A stretch of 64,000 nucleotides of DNA, taken from positions 1 to 64,000 of the forward strand of contig CALAGJ010000110.1 of the NCBI GenBank assembly GCA_937892395.1, in the 5' to 3' direction. The notes beneath the pieces were generated by a model. It saw only the letters and a list, made by a program, of their open reading frames with translations. It was not told the origin of the DNA and did no database searches. Each line of letters begins with the position of its first letter. Position 1 is the first letter of the stretch. The DNA is from an uncultured Parafilimonas sp. (lineage in GTDB: Bacteria; Bacteroidota; Bacteroidia; Chitinophagales; Chitinophagaceae). The position numbers were made by a program, and so were the translations under genes. Of the stretch, positions 16,970 to 24,800 are shown one piece after another.

Positions 16970-17054
16970 TGCCCAGAACAGGAATCGAACCTGCACATCC
17001 TTGCGGATACCAGATTTTGAGTCTGACGCGTCTACCAATTCCGCCATCTGGGCA
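16970..17054 (-). tRNA. tRNA-Leu (anticodon CAA)
   Basis: The 85-nt minus-strand sequence folds as a class II tRNA. The acceptor stem is TGCCCAG paired with CTGGGCA. The D-arm has GGTAGACGC. The anticodon arm is TCAGA-CTCAAAA-TCTGG with CAA as anticodon. A long variable arm is formed around TATCCGCAAGGATG, and the T-arm carries GGTTCGATTCC. The CAA anticodon reads UUG leucine codons. The 3' CCA is not encoded. It has its own promoter and terminator and stands alone. Confidence 0.96.
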
Positions 17055-17060
17055 AGGGTG

Positions 17061-17091
17061 CAATAATACAGTGAGTAACTATACTATCAAA
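17061..17091 (-). promoter_or_regulatory. Promoter of tRNA-Leu
   Basis: On the minus strand TTTG (17091-17088) is followed after 19 bases by TATTATTG (17068-17061), one mismatch from TAnnTTTG, and lies directly upstream of the tRNA. Confidence 0.6.
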
Positions 17092-17256
17092 ATATATTGT
17101 AGAGATAGTTTTGGATCTGGTGCAGTCCTTAATTTAATTTTCAATACTCATAAAATTCTGTTGTAAAACAATTAGGAATGTGCATCATTTTCTGTTTTTT
17201 AAGGTTAATTTTGTGCCCTTCGGGCAAAATGTATTGCTCAAATTTAAAAATTCAGA

Positions 17257-17706
17257 ATGAAACAAGTACAGAAAGGCGATACAATAAAGGTTCACTACCA
17301 CGGCCGTCTTGAAGATGGCTCTACGTTTGACACCAGTGCAAACAGAGAACCTTTAGAATTTAAAGTAGGAAGTGGTATGGTAATAAAGGGATTTGACGAC
17401 GGCGTAACTGGTATGTCAGTAGGCGAAAAGAAAACAATCCATATTCCAGCTGCTGAAGCCTATGGAGAAGTTATAGATGAACAGATTATTGTATTTCCAT
17501 TAGACAAATTTCCAGAAGATTTAAAGCCTGAGCCTGGTATGCAACTTCAAATGAATGATGGACAAGGTCATGTGGTACCCGTTGTAATTATTGCAGTAAC
17601 TGAGTCAGAAGTTACTTTGGATGCCAATCATCCTTTGGCGGGTAAAACATTAATTTTTGACTTAGAGTTAGTAAATATTGAAGGAGGTTTAATTATTATG
17701 CCATAA
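17257..17706 (+). CDS. SlyD-like FKBP-type peptidyl-prolyl isomerase
   Basis: A 149-residue SlyD-type isomerase and chaperone of the cytoplasm. The FKBP half is split by an insert-in-flap domain: VQKGDTIKVHYHGRLEDGST and FKVGSGMVIKGFDDGVTGMS form the first FKBP part. AYGEVIDEQIIVFPLDKFPE starts the insert with the family AYG motif, and ANHPLAGKTLIFDLELVNI closes the FKBP fold. It lacks the histidine/cysteine-rich metal-binding tail of E. coli SlyD. A short hairpin-like GCCCTTCGGGC just upstream resembles the dispersed repeat described elsewhere. It converges with the histidine kinase gene over 35 bp. Confidence 0.92.
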   Translation: MKQVQKGDTIKVHYHGRLEDGSTFDTSANREPLEFKVGSGMVIKGFDDGVTGMSVGEKKTIHIPAAEAYGEVIDEQIIVFPLDKFPEDLKPEPGMQLQMNDGQGHVVPVVIIAVTESEVTLDANHPLAGKTLIFDLELVNIEGGLIIMP

Positions 17707-17741
17707 AAAAAGTGAATTTTGAAAATCAATTAAACCCAAAT

Positions 17742-19085
17742 TTAAAAATTCAAAGTAAAAGCAGTGCCATTTTCGGCGCTGCTTTGCACATTAATGTTTC
17801 CCTTGTGCAGCATCATAATTTGTTTGCACAAACTAAGCCCAATCCCACTCCCGCTTTTCTTAGTACTAAAGAATGGAATAAAAATTTTATCGATAGCATC
17901 TGGGGCAATGCCGACACCATTGTCAGCAATTTTTATAAATGGATGTTTATTATTATTGATTGCTGCCACTAATATAATCCTTGGGTCGGTGCTATCTTTT
18001 ACTGCTTCAATTGCATTGAGCAATAAGTTAATGCATACCTGCTCAAGTAGTTCAATATCAGCCTCTATCTGTAAATCAGGATCTTTCAGAATAATCTCTG
18101 TTTCTATGCTTTTTTGTTGGAGTGAGGGCATCATAAGCCTAAGCATATTTTCAAATAAATCTCTCACATAAAATTTACGCAGGTTCAGTTGGGCAATTTG
18201 ATTGAGGTTTCTAAAAGTTTGTGCAAATTTTAGTAAGCCTTCACTTCTTCTTTTTATGGTATCCATACCCAGAACAATATCTTCAAATACATTTTGATTG
18301 GATGGGGATACACTTTCCTTTGTTTGGGTCAAAAGATTTCTTAGTGTTTCTGCAAGTGATGATATAGGCGCTACAGAGTTCATAATTTCATGAGTCATTA
18401 CTCGAAGTAATTTCTGCCAGGCCTTACTCTCAGTTTCATCTAATGCCGCATTTATATTTTGAAACGCAATGAGTTTATATATTTTTCCTTCTGTTTGAAA
18501 TGCTGTGGCTGACATTAAAACCTTTACATTATTTTGCTCCACCGAAATATCGCTTATAATAGCTTCTCCCGGTTTAATTTCCACCACTTGAGCACAGAGC
18601 GAAGGAAATCTTTTATCTAATGATTGTATTGATTTTAAATATGGCACCTGAAGTAATTTTTTTATGGATTCATTCATCCAAACAACTGTTCCACTTTCTA
18701 ATTCGTAAGATAATATGCCGGTATCTACCAACTCTAAAATTTTCTGAAGATACTGATACTGTGTTTCTTTTTCCTTACTAATAACTTTGAGTGTGGTATT
18801 GATATCATTAAAACCCTTGCGTAGCATTTGCAACTCAGATGGGGAATGTTTCACATCAAAATATCTGGAGAAATCTCTATAATGTACAGATTGTACAAAC
18901 TCTTCTACATCCAACAAAGACTTTTTGTGAAATTTATAAAATTCAGCTACCAACCATATCACCACAGGAATCAATAAAATAGCAAATAAATATTGCTCCT
19001 TTAGGAATAAAAACGAAATACTAAAAAGTACAAATGCCAAGAAAATTGTTTTGCCTAAAATTTTTATCAGCGGATTTGGTTTCAT
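17742..19085 (-). CDS. Sensor histidine kinase (partner of the NtrC-type regulator)
   Basis: A 447-residue membrane histidine kinase. Two adjacent membrane helices lie at about residues 8-50 with almost no periplasmic loop, so it probably senses something in the membrane or cytoplasm. A HAMP/PAS-like region follows (about 60-210). The phosphoacceptor H-box is VMTHEIMNSVAPISSLAETL, with the ATP-binding domain motifs LLNAIEAVKDS, IADNGVGIAP and FFSTKKSGSGIGLSLCKQ. It begins 9 bp after the response-regulator gene and should phosphorylate that regulator. It resembles the NtrB/YgiM-like kinases paired with sigma-54 activators in Bacteroidota. Signal unknown. Confidence 0.92.
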   Translation of the reverse strand: MKPNPLIKILGKTIFLAFVLFSISFLFLKEQYLFAILLIPVVIWLVAEFYKFHKKSLLDVEEFVQSVHYRDFSRYFDVKHSPSELQMLRKGFNDINTTLKVISKEKETQYQYLQKILELVDTGILSYELESGTVVWMNESIKKLLQVPYLKSIQSLDKRFPSLCAQVVEIKPGEAIISDISVEQNNVKVLMSATAFQTEGKIYKLIAFQNINAALDETESKAWQKLLRVMTHEIMNSVAPISSLAETLRNLLTQTKESVSPSNQNVFEDIVLGMDTIKRRSEGLLKFAQTFRNLNQIAQLNLRKFYVRDLFENMLRLMMPSLQQKSIETEIILKDPDLQIEADIELLEQVCINLLLNAIEAVKDSTDPRIILVAAINNNKHPFIKIADNGVGIAPDAIDKIFIPFFSTKKSGSGIGLSLCKQIMMLHKGNINVQSSAENGTAFTLNF

Positions 19086-19094
19086 CTGTAAAAA

Positions 19095-20453
19095 TTAAAT
19101 ATCATATTTACTTAATCTGCGGTATAGTGCTGTACGTGTAAGGCCCAGTTCCTTTGCAGCTTTTGTAATGTTTCCATTATACTTTTCAATCACTTTTAGT
19201 ATTGTATTTTTTTCCATTGTACTGAGTTTCATATCATCTGGCACTTCAGCAGCACTATAGTTTGATTCTATAGGAGAAAAGAATAAATCCCTTGCAGCAA
19301 TCACATCGCCTTCACTCATTATAATAGCACGCTCAATAGTGTACTGTAACTCTCTTACATTACCGGGGAATGGGTATTGCTTCAATTTTTCGATAGCCGA
19401 CCTATCTAAATCAATAGATGGCTTTGAATATTTTGACCCATATTGCTTCGCAAAATGTTTGGCCAATAAAGGAATGTCTTCCACCCGCTGACGAAGAGGT
19501 GGGAGTGTAATTTCTACTGTATTGATTCTATAAATGAGATCCTTTCTAAAGCGATTTTCATTGGCCAGTTCCTGCAATGGCACATTTGTGGCACATACCA
19601 ATCTGATATCAACAGGTATCGGGGTATTTGTGCCTAACTTCATCACTTGTCTATTTTGTAAAACAGACAATAATTTCGCCTGCTGTTGCAAAGCAATGTT
19701 ACCAATTTCATCTAAAAACAAAGTGCCACCATTTGCAGATTCAAACCTACCCATACGATCTTCTCTTGCATCTGTAAATGCTCCCTTTTTATGACCAAAC
19801 AGTTCACTTTCAAACAATGTTTCTGTAAGTGCTCCTACATCTACTTTTACATAAGGGTTTTTGCTGCGCAATGAATTTTGATGGATGGCTTTTGCAATGA
19901 GGTCTTTACCAGTACCATTTTCCCCCAACAATAAAATATTTGCATCTGTAGGTGCTATCTTTTTTACTTTGTAAAAGATTTGTTGCATGGCTTCACTTTC
20001 TCCCAACAATTCCTTACCAATAATATTTTCAGCATTGTCTGCTTTAGATATGGAAGTTTCTTTCTTTACCTGGCGAAGTGCTTCCTCAATGCTATCCAAT
20101 AAACGTTGATTTTGCCAAGGCTTTATAACAAAATCGTTGGCTCCTTCTTTTACACATCGTACTGCAAGATCGATATCGCCATAGGCAGTAATCATGATAA
20201 CACCAATGTCAGGTTTTAATTCTTTTACTCGCTTAAGCCAATATATACCTTCATTACCGGTATTAACAGAAGCTGTAAAATTCATATCAAGCATGACCAA
20301 ATCAAACTTACCTTGCGATAAAAGGGAGGGAATATTTGCCGGATTTTTTTCTGTAATAATTTCTTTTACTTCATTCTTCAAGAGTAACCTTACGGCCAGC
20401 AATACATCAGGATCATCATCCACAGCAAGGATGGAATATTTTTTCAAGTTCAT
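19095..20453 (-). CDS. Sigma-54-dependent response regulator (NtrC family)
   Basis: A 452-residue three-domain activator. The receiver carries the phosphoacceptor D56 (LVMLDMNF) and DDD near residues 12-14. The AAA+ domain has Walker A GENGTGKD (177-184), Walker B GGTLFLDEIGN, and sensor/arginine-finger motifs later. A Fis-type helix-turn-helix ends the protein (NGNITKAAKELGLTRTALYR). The sigma-54 contact loop reads GAFTDA (224-229), not the canonical GAFTGA, a natural variant that can alter sigma-54 contact. The kinase gene follows in the same operon. Target promoters are not evident in this window. Confidence 0.93.
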   Translation of the reverse strand: MNLKKYSILAVDDDPDVLLAVRLLLKNEVKEIITEKNPANIPSLLSQGKFDLVMLDMNFTASVNTGNEGIYWLKRVKELKPDIGVIMITAYGDIDLAVRCVKEGANDFVIKPWQNQRLLDSIEEALRQVKKETSISKADNAENIIGKELLGESEAMQQIFYKVKKIAPTDANILLLGENGTGKDLIAKAIHQNSLRSKNPYVKVDVGALTETLFESELFGHKKGAFTDAREDRMGRFESANGGTLFLDEIGNIALQQQAKLLSVLQNRQVMKLGTNTPIPVDIRLVCATNVPLQELANENRFRKDLIYRINTVEITLPPLRQRVEDIPLLAKHFAKQYGSKYSKPSIDLDRSAIEKLKQYPFPGNVRELQYTIERAIIMSEGDVIAARDLFFSPIESNYSAAEVPDDMKLSTMEKNTILKVIEKYNGNITKAAKELGLTRTALYRRLSKYDI

Positions 20454-20618
20454 ATATAGCTGTCAAATATCGGGAATGAGGCAAATGATTAAACTATTGT
20501 GCCTAAAATTTCATTAAATCTATAGTAACAACACTCCAAAACCAATAATCCAAAATTTTTGTGCGGTCCTTAAACAAATTTCATACGAATGTCTATCGAG
20601 TTGCTTACTATCATCCGT

Positions 20619-21149
20619 CTATTCTATTTTGAGTAAGGCAAAGCTATACAAATCAATAAATTTGTTATTTTTCCATTCACACTCTTTTCTACAACCCTCA
20701 TTGGTAAACCCTGCTTTTTTTAATAGCAGCATACTGCCAGCATTCTCACCTTCTACTATGGCTTCAATTCGATGTATATCTAAATGTCGAAATGCATATT
20801 GACACATAGCAAAAATGGCCTCACTTGCATAGCCTTTGCGTTGGTATTCTGGCAAAATCCAATATCCTAACTCGATACATTTATGTTCTTTTTGCCATCT
20901 ATGAAAGCCTCCATTTCCAATCATCATACCATCCTTCTTCAAGCAGATGCCCCACCACATACCTGTGCGATTTGTAAAAATTTCTTTGTACCAGTTCAAT
21001 TGAATCTGCACTTCAGCCAGTGTATGGTAAGCCACAGATATGTAGTTGTATATTTTGGGATTGCTATATCCTGCCAGCACAACCGAAGCATCGTTTTGCT
21101 CAATGTTTCTAAGTAGCAATCTTTCAGTTGTAATTTCTGGAAATACCAT
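20619..21149 (-). CDS. GNAT acetyltransferase (RimJ/RimL type)
   Basis: A 176-residue N-acetyltransferase of the RimJ/RimL-like branch of the GNAT superfamily. The N-terminus ITTERLLLRNIEQNDASVVL is typical. The acetyl-CoA loop is LPEYQRKGYASEAI (Q/R-x-x-G-x-A), followed by MCQYAFRHLDIHRIEAIV and the GENAGSMLLLKKAGFTNEG segment. Such proteins acetylate N-termini of ribosomal proteins or small amines. The substrate here is unknown. It is divergent from tsaD and separated from the regulator gene by 165 bp. Confidence 0.88.
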   Translation of the reverse strand: MVFPEITTERLLLRNIEQNDASVVLAGYSNPKIYNYISVAYHTLAEVQIQLNWYKEIFTNRTGMWWGICLKKDGMMIGNGGFHRWQKEHKCIELGYWILPEYQRKGYASEAIFAMCQYAFRHLDIHRIEAIVEGENAGSMLLLKKAGFTNEGCRKECEWKNNKFIDLYSFALLKIE

Positions 21150-21265
21150 CTTGCAATACTAAAACATCGCTGGCATAATGTGGACTTATTTTTTTTATAA
21201 ATGCCAGTCAATATCATAAAGTCATTAGCCCCATTGTTATGATATATTTGCAAACTTTCGACTTT

Positions 21266-22309
21266 ATGCTGAATAAAGAAAATGATATCACCATACTTGC
21301 CATTGAATCGTCCTGTGACGAAACTGCCGCTGCCGTATGCCACAATGGTGTTATACTTTCCAATGTCATTACAAGCCAGACGGTGCATGAATCTTATGGA
21401 GGTGTGGTGCCAGAACTTGCCAGTAGAGCTCATTTGCAACAAATAGTGCCTGTCGTAAATGAGGCCTTATTAAAAGCATTTGGTAATCATGAAAATGCAT
21501 TTTCTACATCAACATATATCACTATGGTTGATGCTATTGCATTTACACAAAGTCCGGGGCTTATTGGTAGTTTATTAGTAGGTGCACAGTTTGCAAAATC
21601 ACTGGCACTTGCATGGGGTAAGCCACTACTTGGTGTACACCACATGCAGGCACATGTACTGGCAAACCTGCTTCAAAATCCAGCTCCTGCTTTTCCATTT
21701 CTTTGTCTTACTGTTAGTGGTGGTCATACTCAAATTGTAAAAGCTACTAATCCAATGCATGTAGAAATAATAGGAGAGACAATAGATGATGCCGCAGGAG
21801 AGGCTTTTGATAAAACAGCAAAAATGCTTGGATTGCCCTACCCCGGTGGACCCCTTATTGATCAATATGCAGCTTTGGGAAATCCAAATGCCTATTCATT
21901 TGCAGAGCCACAAGTGCCCGGTTTAAATTATTCATTCAGTGGTTTAAAAACATCTGTGCTTTATTTTTTACAAGCCCAGCAAGATCCCGAATTCATCCTT
22001 CAAAATAGAAATGATTTATGTGCTTCAGTGCAGCATACTATCATCAAAGTATTGTTAAAACAATTGTCAAAAGCCGTAAAGCAAACAGGTATAAAAAATA
22101 TTTGTATCGCAGGTGGCGTAAGTGCCAATACCGGGCTGCGCAATGCCTTTGAAGCCTGGGGTAAAAAACAAAGATGTCAAACATATATTCCTCCTTTTGC
22201 ATTTTGTACAGACAATGCAGCAATGATTGCCATTACTGCTTATCATCAATTTAAAGCTGGCCATTTTGCATCGATGGATACCACTGCACAAGCAAGAAGT
22301 AGTTGGTAA
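21266..22309 (+). CDS. tsaD: tRNA threonylcarbamoyladenosine (t6A) transferase subunit TsaD
   Basis: A 347-residue TsaD, which transfers the threonylcarbamoyl group to A37 of ANN-decoding tRNAs together with TsaB and TsaE. The family motifs are ILAIESSCDETAAAV at the N-terminus, the metal-binding HHMQAH, the SGGHTQIVKA nucleotide loop and CIAGGVSANTGLR. A longer frame starts at ATG 21239. I prefer the ATG at 21266 because a perfect -7 element TATATTTG sits at 21243-21250, which would place the RNA start just before 21266. A matching -33 box is not clear. The partner genes are not in the window. Confidence 0.94.
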   Translation: MLNKENDITILAIESSCDETAAAVCHNGVILSNVITSQTVHESYGGVVPELASRAHLQQIVPVVNEALLKAFGNHENAFSTSTYITMVDAIAFTQSPGLIGSLLVGAQFAKSLALAWGKPLLGVHHMQAHVLANLLQNPAPAFPFLCLTVSGGHTQIVKATNPMHVEIIGETIDDAAGEAFDKTAKMLGLPYPGGPLIDQYAALGNPNAYSFAEPQVPGLNYSFSGLKTSVLYFLQAQQDPEFILQNRNDLCASVQHTIIKVLLKQLSKAVKQTGIKNICIAGGVSANTGLRNAFEAWGKKQRCQTYIPPFAFCTDNAAMIAITAYHQFKAGHFASMDTTAQARSSW

Positions 22310-22334
22310 TTATTTTTTATAAATAAAAAAATAT

Positions 22335-22370
22335 TTTGTTATTAAACAATATATCGTAATATTGCAATAT
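22335..22370 (+). promoter_or_regulatory. ars promoter with overlapping palindromic operator
   Basis: TTTG (22335-22338) is followed after 18 bases by TAATATTG (22357-22364), one mismatch from TAnnTTTG. A perfect 12-bp palindrome ATATTGCAATAT (22359-22370) covers the -7 element and the likely start point, 12 bp before the arsR ATG. Binding of the ArsR dimer there would block transcription of the operon. The binding itself is inferred. Confidence 0.6.
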
Positions 22371-22382
22371 ATTAATATTACA

Positions 22383-22715
22383 ATGGGAGCATCAAAATCA
22401 GATTTTTTTAAAGCAAAACAAAATAATACTGCAATACTACTTAAAGCATTGGGCCATCCGGCCCGAATAGCCATCATAGAATATCTGCTTAAAGTAAATA
22501 CCTGTATTTGTGGAGATATTGTAAAGGAACTGCCTTTGGCACAGCCAACCATCTCTCAGCACTTAAAAGAATTGAAAAATGCTGGACTCATAAAAGGTAC
22601 TATTGAAGGTACTGCTATTTGCTATTGTATTGATATAACTGCGGTTGAAAAACTATGCACTTATTTCAATAATCTGCATAAGAAAATCAGTGCAAAACAG
22701 GACGAGTGCTGTTAA
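22383..22715 (+). CDS. arsR: ArsR/SmtB-family arsenic-responsive repressor
   Basis: A 110-residue winged-helix repressor. I start at ATG 22383 (MGASKSDFFKAKQ). The in-frame TTG at 22362 lies inside the promoter. The helix-turn-helix is CGDIVKELPLAQPTISQHLK. The metal site of the ArsR type is the CxC pair in NTCICGDIV at the start of the recognition region, matching the ELCVCDL site of classical ArsR. Extra cysteines occur in AICYC and at the C-terminus (DECC). It should repress its own operon until arsenite binds. It begins the cluster arsR-arsM-arsC, with 15 bp to arsM. Confidence 0.92.
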   Translation: MGASKSDFFKAKQNNTAILLKALGHPARIAIIEYLLKVNTCICGDIVKELPLAQPTISQHLKELKNAGLIKGTIEGTAICYCIDITAVEKLCTYFNNLHKKISAKQDECC

Positions 22716-22730
22716 TTAAAACTAAATAAT

Positions 22731-23576
22731 ATGTCAAAAGAATCAGAAATTAAAGAACAAGTAAAAAACAAATACAGTGAGATAGCACTGCAAAGTAAAG
22801 AACAAAATACGGCATCATGTTGTGGTGCCAACTGTTGTTCTACAGAGGTATATAATATTATGACGGACGACTATACAGACCTAGAAGGGTATCAGACTAC
22901 TGCGGACTTAGGTTTGGGCTGCGGATTGCCTACTGCATTTGCACAAATACAACCGGGAAATACCGTGATTGATCTGGGTAGTGGAGCAGGCAATGATTGC
23001 TTTGTAGCTCGTGCTGCAGCCGGAGAATCCGGACAGATAATTGGAATTGATTTTACCCCTGCCATGGTTGAAAGGGCTATAGAAAATGCAGCAAAATTCG
23101 GGTTTGATAATGTAAGTTTCAGACTAGGTGATATTGAGCAGATGCCTGTGGCAGATGGCATTGCAGATGTAGTAGTCAGTAATTGTGTGCTTAATTTGGT
23201 ACCCAATAAAAAAGCAGTGTTCAATGAAATATACAGGGTATTGAAGCCGGGTGGTCATTTCAGTATTTCGGATATTGTACTTAATGGCAAATTGCCGGCA
23301 GCAATTGTAGAATCTGCAGAAATGTATGCTGGTTGTGTAGCTGGAGCAATTGATAAAAATGAATACTTGCAAATTATAGCCGAAGCGGGATTTGAAGATA
23401 TACTATTACAAAAACAAAAACCAATCATAGTGCCGGATGAAATACTATCCAACATGCTTTCAGCGGCTGAGATTTTACTTTACAAGCAAAACACAAATAT
23501 TATTGAAAGCATTACAGTTTTTGCCAAAAAGCCCGCAGCAAAAAAAAACTGTTGTGGGCCAGAATGTTGTAATTGA
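22731..23576 (+). CDS. arsM: Arsenite methyltransferase
   Basis: A 281-residue SAM-dependent arsenite methyltransferase that converts As(III) to methylated forms. The SAM-binding fold shows VIDLGSGAGNDCFVARAA and GIDFTPAMVERA. Three cysteines match the As(III)-binding set of characterised ArsM proteins: C64 (LGLGCGLP), C152 (SNCVLNLVP) and C202 (YAGCVAGA), the last two with the same 50-residue spacing as in the algal enzyme. The protein also carries the same CCGxxCC pattern near both ends (C30-C36 and C274-C280), which is unusual and may add thiol sites. It sits between arsR and arsC. Confidence 0.92.
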   Translation: MSKESEIKEQVKNKYSEIALQSKEQNTASCCGANCCSTEVYNIMTDDYTDLEGYQTTADLGLGCGLPTAFAQIQPGNTVIDLGSGAGNDCFVARAAAGESGQIIGIDFTPAMVERAIENAAKFGFDNVSFRLGDIEQMPVADGIADVVVSNCVLNLVPNKKAVFNEIYRVLKPGGHFSISDIVLNGKLPAAIVESAEMYAGCVAGAIDKNEYLQIIAEAGFEDILLQKQKPIIVPDEILSNMLSAAEILLYKQNTNIIESITVFAKKPAAKKNCCGPECCN

Positions 23577-23641
23577 TTATCGAAACAGCACCCTCTTTAC
23601 ATTGTTTGAAACCGAGAGTGCTACATCTCCAAATAATATGT

Positions 23642-24058
23642 ATGAAAAAAAAATTAGTGTTGTGTACGGGCAATAGTTGTAGAAGCCAAATGGCGGAAGG
23701 ATTTCTTAAATTTTTTGCTAATGAGAAAGCCGAAGTATTTAGCGCAGGAATGGAAACTCATGGGGTTAATCCAAGAGCCATTGCATGTATGTTAGAGGAT
23801 GGCATTGATATATCATCACATACTTCTAACCACGTAAATGATTACATTCATTTACAGGTGGACTATCTCATTACTATATGTGATCATGCTAAAGAGCGAT
23901 GCCCGATATTTTCAAGTTCAACAAAAAAGATACATATCAATTTCCCCGATCCTGCAAAAGCTAAGGGTACAAAGGATGAAATTGAATATTCATTTAGAGC
24001 AGTTCGAAACCAAATTAGGGATTGGTGTAGTCGGTTTGTAGAAGATGAATTAAGATAG
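23642..24058 (+). CDS. arsC: Arsenate reductase, thioredoxin-coupled (LMW phosphatase fold)
   Basis: A 138-residue reductase that converts arsenate to arsenite. The phosphatase-type loop CTGNSCR gives catalytic C8 in the CX5R form. Two further cysteines, C80 and C87 (TICDHAKERCPIF), match the redox relay C82/C89 of the staphylococcal enzyme, so thioredoxin rather than glutaredoxin is the expected reductant. The DPAKAKG stretch with the acid/base Asp follows at about residue 101. The open frame extends upstream, but ATG 23642 (MKKKLVLCTGNSC) fits the family. It lies 65 bp after arsM. No arsenite efflux gene follows. Confidence 0.92.
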   Translation: MKKKLVLCTGNSCRSQMAEGFLKFFANEKAEVFSAGMETHGVNPRAIACMLEDGIDISSHTSNHVNDYIHLQVDYLITICDHAKERCPIFSSSTKKIHINFPDPAKAKGTKDEIEYSFRAVRNQIRDWCSRFVEDELR

Positions 24059-24080
24059 AATTTTCTTTATTCCCATCACG

Positions 24081-24800
24081 TTATTCTTCTATATTGAGTG
24101 TAAACATAATGCTCCGGCTATACAGTTTATCAAAAATACTGGAGAACTGTAGATAAGGATCTCGGGCATGCACATTTGTGAGTCCTGTACTTATTTTTAT
24201 TTCAGGACTAAGGGTTACAAATTTCAAATAGAAATTAAAGCCAACACCAGCTTGTACACCAAAATCTGATGGTTTAAGTTTTATTAAATCTTCTGCATTT
24301 CTTAAATTTGAATTGCTGGCCAAATCCACATCATAGGATAAACCACCCAGCATATACACTCGGAAATTATCTATCCTGTCACTATTAAATTTGAACTGTA
24401 GTGGGAAGCTTAAAAAGGTACTGGTCAGCCTTTTTGTGTAAAACTCAGACTGGGCTGCATTTGGGTATTTTAGGTGGTAGGTAAACGTGCGTGCCCCACC
24501 CAATATTAATTGTGGTGCCACACGGGCCTGCCAATGTGTATTTAATTTTTTGGTAGCGATAAAGCCCACAGAAAAACCACCGCTTGCGCCTGGCTCTGCG
24601 CTGTAAATGCTATCATCCAATAGAAATTTTGGGTCCTTATTGGTGATGAAATCCATGTTGGCATATCCTACTTGTAGTCCAAAGTAATAGGACATGTCAT
24701 CATGCCCGGGTCTGTTTAATGCCCTCTGAGCTTGTACACTTGACAAGGATAAAAAACTACATAACAAAAGGCTTATTTGAAAGCCACGTATATACAACAT
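24081..24800 (-). CDS. porT: PorT-family type IX secretion outer-membrane beta-barrel protein
   Basis: A 239-residue protein with a signal peptide (about residues 1-24, ending SVQAQ) and a beta-barrel pattern of alternating hydrophobic residues (YFGLQVGYANMDF, GFSVGFIATKKLN, FLSFPLQFKFNSD, DFGVQAGVGFNFYL, SIMFTLNIEE). It resembles PorT, an outer-membrane component required for type IX secretion and, in gliding species, motility. Its position directly after the menaquinone methyltransferase gene, which it overlaps by 28 bp, is the recurrent neighbourhood of porT in Bacteroidota and supports the call. The rest of the secretion machine is elsewhere. Confidence 0.85.
   Translation of the reverse strand: MLYIRGFQISLLLCSFLSLSSVQAQRALNRPGHDDMSYYFGLQVGYANMDFITNKDPKFLLDDSIYSAEPGASGGFSVGFIATKKLNTHWQARVAPQLILGGARTFTYHLKYPNAAQSEFYTKRLTSTFLSFPLQFKFNSDRIDNFRVYMLGGLSYDVDLASNSNLRNAEDLIKLKPSDFGVQAGVGFNFYLKFVTLSPEIKISTGLTNVHARDPYLQFSSIFDKLYSRSIMFTLNIEE

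Noticed and set aside
16857..17063. 68-residue minus-strand frame across the tRNA
   Set aside because: It is produced by translating the tRNA-Leu sequence and its terminator, with no independent protein signal.
17213..17231. GCCCTTCGGGC hairpin ahead of the SlyD-like gene as a terminator
   Set aside because: No T-tract and no gene end nearby on that strand. It fits the dispersed repeat family better, as a diverged copy.
20454..20618. Possible sigma-54 promoter near the NtrC-type genes
   Set aside because: I found no TGGCAC-N5-TTGC-like pair in this gap or in the gap before 29359.
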